A stretch of 64,000 bases of DNA from positions 7,670 through 71,669 of the forward strand of contig JAEWPQ010000030.1 in the NCBI GenBank assembly GCA_023460575.1, read 5' to 3'. The translations under genes were made by a program, and so were the position numbers. The notes under the pieces are model-generated. The model saw nothing but the letters and a program-made list of their open reading frames with translations. It made no database searches and had not been told where the DNA came from. Below, piece after piece: positions 28,001-37,000 of the stretch (positions within the stretch are counted from its first letter, which is position 1; each line of letters begins with the position of its first letter). This stretch comes from Bacillota bacterium. GTDB lineage: Bacteria; Bacillota; Clostridia; Lachnospirales; Lachnospiraceae.

Positions 28001-31000
28001 CTTGAAAATTACCATTTCCAGGTTGCTTTAAACAAATGGCTAAAGGATGACAGCACAGGAAAAGAACCCACACTTCTTGGGGGTGCCAAATTCCAGATAT
28101 GGCTGTTAAATCCGGATAATAATGAAAAACTAATGCCTATTGATGTGGTGGAAACAGGCCTGGAATCTGACGGTACCTATAAAACAGGTTATGCATTGTC
28201 AAAAACCATCAGACTGGATGAATTAAGCAATAAAATTACAGCAATGGGTAAGGATCCCAAGGATATCCTTCAATATAATGCAGAAGGTGACCCGGTTAAT
28301 TTATTGCTGGGACTGGAGGAGATTTATGCTCCGTCTAAGGTTACCATAGATACAACGCTTCATCTTTTAAATGTTACGGTGCCAATTAACAAGGACCATA
28401 TTGATGAGCAGTATTTCTGGGACAGCAGCAAATCGACTGCATTCAGGCTTATTAACAAGGTTTCCAAAGAATATCCGGTAACCCTTAAAAAATATGGCTA
28501 TATCCCGGATACCGGTACATTCCATAAAACAGACGATGAATTAGATGGCATGAATATTGAGAAAACACCACTCTCAGGGGTTGCGTTTGAAGTCTGGCAG
28601 TATCAGTGGAATGGAGCCGGATATAATTACAAGAAATATGGCACCTATACAACAGACAATACCGGTAAGATTCTGATACCTGGAGGGCTTCCTTCCGGTC
28701 TTTACCGAATGAAGGAAACCTTAACCACGGAACAGAAGAAACAATATATCACCATGTATACCGGTGATGGCGGGCTTTGGAGGTACTTTACCGTAGCAAG
28801 TTCGTCTCTGACAGTGCCAGTTTACAATCCCCAAAAGCCAATGCTTGAAATAGAAAAGACAGCATGGAGCGGAGATAGGCCAGAAGGACTTTCCGGTATT
28901 ATATTTACATTAAAAACTCCTTCAGGAGGTCAGGTCACTGCTGTCACACAAAAGCAGGGGGACGGAAGATATCTTGCTGTTTTAAATGGACTTGAAAGCG
29001 GAACGTATACCGTCATCAGTGAGACACTGGGAAGCAGTGCTGAAAAGATGACAGCAGATAATTATTTTGAACAGCTTTCAGTTTCAGTTGGTTACAAGCC
29101 AGTAGCTGACGGAGATAAAGTAACCCTGGTTCCTGTAACAGACGGGATAACCGGTCAGCTGGCTGCACTGACTATTAAAAATCCAAGACTGGCAGAGCTT
29201 ACGTTACATAAAACGGACGGTGAGAATAATCAAAGCGGTACTTCCATGAAAGGTGCTGCATTCCGTCTGGAATATATGAAGTTCCGCTCTGATACAGATT
29301 TTGACGGAGTCTTTCTAAGGAATGTAGAAGATCCGGCTTACGAAAAGCCGGTGGATGGCTTTGGAACTTTGACCACAGTGATGGAAGATCAGGGGGATGG
29401 CTCCTATGTCCTTAAGAACTGTAAGCCAGGCTGGTACCGAATTACGGAAATAAAGGCACCGGATGGATATACAATTGATACCGAACCTCTGGTAGTTGCT
29501 GTGACCGGAGACATGACCGGATCTTATCATAATGCGGAAGTAACCTTTGAAAACCGTATGAAGGTTACCCTGACAATAACAAAGAAACTTAATTTTGGTG
29601 ATGGATTCGTAAATGATCAGGATATAATAACGAAGCTTCCGTCTCAGGTGGTATTTGATGTATTCACCTATTCCGATGCGGAAAAGGCCTATAAGCCGGT
29701 ATATGATGAGAATAATCAGCCTGTAACAGTCGCAATTAAAAACTTTGAGGCAGCAGATGGCTATTATTCTGCAGAGGGTAAGGTGCTGCTGGCACAGAAC
29801 CCGGAGGGCGGAGCCTACTATGTAAAAGAGCGGGAGAATCCTGATTGGATGCTGACTGGAGAAACAGGAGTGACCAATGGCAGGCTGTGGTCTGACGGCT
29901 ATATCCAGGCAGGAACAGATTCCGATTTCACAACCAAGACCCCGGTTGCCATAGGAGTAGAAAATCAGTATGCAAAAGCAAGAATCCGCATTACGAAAGT
30001 GGATGCAGCAGATCCTTCAAAGAAACTGACAGGTGCGGCATTCAGCTTATATTCCGATCAGGCACTGACTTCCTATGTGGGAGATTTTAAGGAAATCGGA
30101 ACAAGCGGCATTTACGAATTATTACTTTCAACAAAGAAAAACAGTCCGGGAACTTATTATGTAAAGGAGACAAATGCCCCTCAGGGATATCTCACCATTG
30201 GGACAGCAATTCCGGAACAGGGACTGAAAGCGGAAACTGGAAAAACTACGGAGATTACCGTAGAAAATCAGGGAGGAATTGATTTCCGGATTACCAAATA
30301 CAGCGGAGATGGCAAGACAGAAGCGGAAAAAGCTGGAATAACCTTTGAGCTTTATAAAAAAGATGCCGGCAATACCTGGATCTATGTAACAGAGGGAACC
30401 ACAGATTCCCAGGGTAAGCTTTCCTTCCGGGGGCTGAAACAGGAGTCTGGATATTCTTACGGCTTGTATGAAGTGCCTGTAAAGGATCATGGATTTGATA
30501 CCTTCCGTCTGGAAGCTTTTGAAGGGGAAAATGGAGCCATACTTCCGGTAACTGCAGATTTAATTAAGAATGGTGAGACCAGAGAAAGACTGGATTTGTA
30601 TGTGCTCTCAGATAATAATACCAAAGCGCCTGGTGTATATCAGTTCACGGTGCATAATCAGGAAGCGCTACCATTAAAACTGTTTAAAAATGACATTAAC
30701 AAACAGGATAATCCGTCTGGATCACTGAATGCGTTTGTAAAGGTAACAAATAAAGAAAACGGAAAACAGGCAGGAGATATTATATCGATACCTTATGGTG
30801 AGTCCGGAACTACAGTCATGCTCCTTCCGGGAACCTATGAGATTGAAGAGACCTCCATCACGCCTAATACAGATGGATATGTGATTAATCCGGATGACAG
30901 CAGAACTGTTTATAAAAAGGAAGTAACCATTGAAAAAGGAAATACTCCGCCGCCCTGTGAATTTACCAACGTGAAGCAGAAAACAGGAGTAACCCTTGAC

Positions 31001-34000
31001 AAGACGACTCAGACCGCTTCTTTAAAAGATTTATGGTGGAATGACGGTCAGACGGTTACCTATACCCTTACGCCAGGAGCTGTTAATACCATTCCTCTTG
31101 ATCAGTATGAAGTCACCGATCAGGGACTGACCATGCTTGATTCAGGAAAAAATGTTCTTGATGAAAAAGAATACAGCGATGAAAAATATACCATTCTTTC
31201 TGTTAAACCAGGAAAAGCCGCGCAGATCAACCGGCTGAAAGAAGGAAAAACAGGAACGATCATGGCAGATGTAACCTTCTATGGTTTTGATGGAAATCAG
31301 ATCGGAGAGGTGCAGAGCGTAAGCGTTTCCGGAGATGGTGAGATTGGTGAAATTAAGCCCGTTGGCAGCAGGAAGGTGAAATCATTTAAAATCAGTTACC
31401 GGGATGATACGTTAAAGGGATCTACGAAAAATGCCTATATACTGGGGCAGGATTTCGTACCTGGAACCATCACGGTTACAGCAAAGCTGAACCGTCAGGA
31501 CGCAACGCTTGCTGACGGAAGCTATAAGAAGGATATAAAATTTATACGTAATAATGCAAGTGTATCAATGAAATACCGGAAATGGGATGTAAACGGAACG
31601 TTAAACCCCGGTCAGGAAGCCAGTCAGACAGAAGCGTTATGCGATATTTCAGTAATTCAAAGCCAGGCTCCAATTCTGTCGGTGAGCAAAAATGTAAATC
31701 CTGTTAAGGGAGTACAGCCGGGTGATACTCTTACCTATACACTTACTGTAACCAATGCCACCACAAGCAGTGATACTGGAATTGCGCCTGTTCAAAAGCC
31801 GGTACTTGTTGATCTGGTTCCTCTGGGAGTAACTGTTTCAGGAGAAACTTCCGGCGAAGACCGGTTACTGACGGCAGTTGCAGTGGAAAAAGCTCCGGGA
31901 GGTGTAACCATTGATAAGACTGTACGAAAGGTGGATCCGGATACCGGACGGGAGACTCTGTTTATCCGTCTCAATGGAAATCTGGAAAAGGGCGAGTCTG
32001 TTACTGTATCGGTGAAGGCAAAAATTGCAGGAAATATAATTAACTATGGTAAAAACATATTAAACACGCTGTTCGTAACCAGCGATGTACTGCAGCCGGC
32101 ATTTTCTCTGAACCATACCGGTGCCTCCTTTATGATTAATACCAGCTCAGGAACCAAATGGCCCAGCAGTGATTTACCCGCCGGAGCATTACTGCCTGAT
32201 GAAAAATACCGCAGCTACGGTTATGCTTCTGATTCAGCAGAAAACACCATGAGCACCGGAACTGGTATTCAGCTTTATAAAGAGGTAAAAGGAAATTTAG
32301 ATAGCAGATATGTATCAGGAACTACGGCAGGAAAGGTAGCAAAAACAGCAGAGGATACAGAACTTACACAGTACGACGGAACCGTATTATACCGGCTTAT
32401 GGTAAACAATGCATCGGCACAGGATTATGTCAGCCAGCTGCAGCTTATGGATATCCTGCCGGTGAAAGGAGATTACAGTACAGGTAATTTTGGAAGACTC
32501 AGTGACTTCCGGCTGAAGTATGACAGCATTCAGTCTATCGCAATTGAAAACAGAAAAGATTCAGGAAGTTCAGGAAGAAAGGTTCAGGGATTTGTTTATG
32601 AGATTTCGTATTCCAACAAAGCATTTGAAAATAAGGATGATGCAAATGCCGGAAAGAATGCGATGTTAAATGACAACGCCTCCGGATTCTGGTCAGGAAG
32701 TTCCAGTGATCCTACCGCTATCCGTATTAAGATCACAGATCCTGAATTTTATCTGGCACCAGGCGAGAACCTGGTTGTCACGTATAAGACAGTCGTGCCT
32801 TACAGTACGGCAAACGAACTGGAAGATGTTGCTTACGGCTATGCAGTCAATGATTTTGCTACAGCCTACAGCTATAAAGAAGCAAGCCTTGAGAGTGAAG
32901 AAAAAAAATTCTCCCAGGCACAGACCAGCAATTCCGTTCAGGTGCTTCTCGTTCCTGGAAATGTAAAGGTATCAGGCAGAATCTGGATTGATGATGACAA
33001 CAACGGAATACAGAATGAAAGCATACACAATGATCATCTTCTTACAGATTTGTTCCCTCTGCTTCAGAGCGGTTACTTTAATGTCAGCCTGCTGAAGTTC
33101 AGCAAATACGGGGATGACCAGATTTCCATGGAACCGGGAACCGGGGATGCCAGATTCTTATTTGACAATCTGACACCTGCGAAGCCATATGGACTCACTG
33201 GCTCAGATTTCACAGAGAGTACGGAGGATGAGTGGTACAGCGGCAAGTCTCTGCGTTTAACCAGTTTAAAGGGAGATGATCCGGCTCATTATCAGATTGA
33301 AGTGAGTAAGGGGGCTATGCCCAAAGGTTTCGAGGATCTGGTATTAAAGCTTGCCAAACCTGACATGCTGCCAGACGGGGAAAATAAAAAGGCAGGCAGA
33401 TCCAGACTGCCAAAGACCTTGCTGGAAGGGGGAGTAAACTACAATGAAAGCCGTGACAGCAACTTTAATGAAACGAAAAACGGATATTCCTCAGAAGATT
33501 TCTTCTTATGGTCAACATCAGGGGAATATGATACAACCAAGGATATAGGCTTTGTTCCGTATAGAACCGTAACGGTAAAGAAGACGAACAAAGCACAAAA
33601 TCCAGTGGCAGGAGCTCATTTTACGGTATATGGTCCTTTTACAAACCAGGAAATGGATTCCTTCAATCATTCGCAGATCACCGATTCCAGTGTGCTTAAA
33701 AGTCCGGCAGCAGCCGGCGAAACAGCCCTTACAGACGGTGAGGCAGTATGGAACGCAGGCGAGCTTCTTTATTACATGAACTATATAATCGTAGAAGACG
33801 GTGCTCCTGCAGGTTACCAGATTGCCAATGCTGTATCCGGGGATATGGTATCCATGGATTCCTATAAGGTCCAGGGTCAAAAGGCATGGATTCTTAAGAG
33901 CAAGGAGTTTAAGACTGATGCTGATCCCATTAAGAGCACGGTTACTGTAGAGGATTCTTATATAACCGGGTCACTGGAATTTACAAAGATTGACGGGCTC

Positions 34001-37000
34001 ACCAGGGAGAAGCTTACCGGTGCCGTTTTCCAGATTGAAAAGCAGAGTGATGTGGTCAAAGATGGATGGAATGCACTGATTGCGTCCATGAAAAAAGATG
34101 CTGTATCCATGGGAATAGCAGACGTAAAGGAGACGGAGCAGGGTGTTAGCTTTAAGGTTACGGGCGGATTGGTGAACATTACCGGAATACCGCTTGGACG
34201 CTATACTCTTTCCGAACTTCAGGTTCCCGACGGATATGATATCTCAAAGAAGCTTGGAGAAACCGGATTTGAAATCAGTTCACAAGGACAGAAAGCTGAA
34301 TTAAGCAAAATAGAAGGAAATGTTATTGAGAATACCAGAACAGAATACAGTTTAAGCATCAGAAAGGCGGATAATGCCGGAAATGATGCAGTAAAGGGTA
34401 TCTCATTTTCCATCTCAGGACCAGGAAAGTATGAAAGCAGTACATGGAACCCATTTATTAAAAATAAGTTTAAAATAAACGATCCGGATCATTCCAGCTA
34501 TGAAGTAAAACAGACCAGTGAGGAGGGAGTTGTTACCTGGAATCTGCCTTACGGCGATTATGAGATTAAAGAGCTTCCTACGCCTAGATATCAGACCATA
34601 GAACCGTTCTATGTCAGAATCGGTGAGGACGGAGCTGTCTCATTACTGAATGGAAAAGACAGACCGGAAATCGTCCTCGACAGTCAGGAACAGTATAAAA
34701 TCAATGTTATAGTGACCAACAAGGTACTGACTGCACCAATTGTCATTGAAAAAATGGATGGGGAAAGTAAGAACCTGATTAGGGGAGCATGGTTTGAACT
34801 GAGCGGCACGTCTCTGGTAGAAGGAGCCTTTGAAGAGTATTTGAAACATGTGACAGGGCTTGGTGTTTCTTCTATTACAACCAGAACAGATGGAGGTGTT
34901 CTTTCTATAAACTTCCGGGTTGATGGGACAGAAGATTCCAGACAGGGAAAATTAACACAGATACCTTACGGAACCTATACACTGAAAGAGACCCAGGCAC
35001 CAAGCGGATATCTTTTTGGCGGCAGCCATGGCTTTACAAAACAATTTAAGCTGGAAAAACCGGAAGGTATCAGCCTCACTGGAGAAAGTGCAATTGCCAA
35101 TACGCCTCATGAGCTGATAATTGAAAAACGGGATAAGTCAACAAATGCCCTGCTTTCCAATGCTGAATTTGTCTTAATAACTTCAGAAGGGAAGTATGTG
35201 ACACTTGATGGAAACAACTCGTTTACCGGACTGACAGATAAAAAAGAGGAGGGATCTGCATTTACAACCGGCAGTGACGGAACTGTAACGGTAAAACGTC
35301 TGCCTGCAGGAAGTTATATTTTAAAAGAAATCAAAGCACCGGAAAACTATAGTGTGTCTGCAGATACAGCGGTTTCCGTACTGGAAACCGGTAATACAGA
35401 CAGGATTTCAGTATATGATGTGAGAGACCGGGCTAAAATACGGATCAACAAGGCTGCATCCCATAACCATGAAAAGCATCTTTCCGGAGCGGTATTTGAG
35501 ATTTACTCCGATGATGGATTAACAGCACTTGCCGGTACCATGACAACAGGAAATGATGGAATGGGAGAGTCCCAGATGCTGCCTCTTGGAACCTATTATG
35601 TAAAAGAGAAGACCGCTCCAGCAGGATATGAAACAGGCAGCAGGGTCTATGAAGTCACCTTAAAGGCAGACAGTGAAGCCAGCACAGTGACGGCAGATGG
35701 CAGTGAGCTTGTCTTCAATGATTACGGAACAGGAAGTCTGACCTTTGATAAGGTGGATGGAGTGACAGAAAAACTTCTTTCGTCGGCTGAATTCTCTTTA
35801 ACAGAGAAAACAACCCAGGTAGAAGGCGCATTTGAAGACTTCATAGAAAAGCTTCTTAAGATGAGTGCAGAAGAACTGGGCGCCATGGGAATCCGTGATG
35901 TGCAAAAAAATGGAACCAGCATTCGGTTTACAGCATTTAATGGCCATGTTGATATTGGAAGGATACCTTATGGTACCTATACGCTGAAAGAGGAGAAAGC
36001 CCCGGAAGGTTATTTAAGCTTAAACGGTAAGGCGGAATTTGACTTTACTCTTTCAGAAGACCAGAAAACGGCCCGGCTGACGGCGGATAACCAGGTAGTA
36101 AATGATCGTGCACAATTTGTTATAAAGATTAAGAAAACGGATAATCTGCAAAGAAGTATAAGTGGAATCAGCTTCCATATTCTTGGACCTGGAAAATACG
36201 AAGATAACGGAGTTCTATCCATATTCGGGGCCAGCCGGTTCCACACACAGCAGGATGCCGGAAGCGGAACTTTTGTTACAGGAGACGACGGCAGTTTAAG
36301 CCTTGGCTTAAAACACGGAGATTACCAGATCAGGGAGGATGCGTCTGATCGTTATGATTCCATTGAACCGTTCTACATCAGAGTGGACGAAAAGGGAAAG
36401 GTCAGCATCTTAAAGGATAACAGCAAAGCTGTCACTGTAGACAATGGTTCAGAGGTATCAGTAGCAGTAACAAATCAGATCAGCACAGGAAGCCTGAGCC
36501 TGGAAAAGGTAGACAGCGAAGATACCAATAAGAGATTGGAAGGAGCAGAATTCACACTGACCAATTTATCTACCATGGTTCCGGGAGCATGGGACAGCTA
36601 CCGCAGGCTGGCAGCCTCTGATGGAGCAGCCTGGACGCCGGAAAATGTGACTGGTAATTCCATTGTATTTACCCTTTCGGGGAAGGCAGTGATCACAAAT
36701 CTGCCTTATGGAACGTACCGGAGCACAGAGACGAAAGCGCCAAAAGGGTATTTGCTTGGTACACAGCCGTGGAGCAGTGAATTTACTTTAAGCCAGTCTG
36801 AAAAGAGCGAGCTTTATGTAAAACCCTCTTTATTTGAAAAGACAAAGGGTGCGATTGAGAATCAGCCTTCAAAGGTGATAGTGGTTAAGACAAATTCCGT
36901 GTTTGCTGATATCAAACTGGGCGGGGCACAGTTCATTATGAAAACCTCGGGGGGCAGTTATGTGAAGCTTAATAATGGTTCGTTTGAAGGATATACAGCG

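Noticed and set aside
30128..30490. Minus-strand 120-codon frame with hydrophobic stretches inside the adhesin gene
   Set aside because: Antisense of SpaA modules, no ribosome site or promoter, and codon pattern follows the plus strand.
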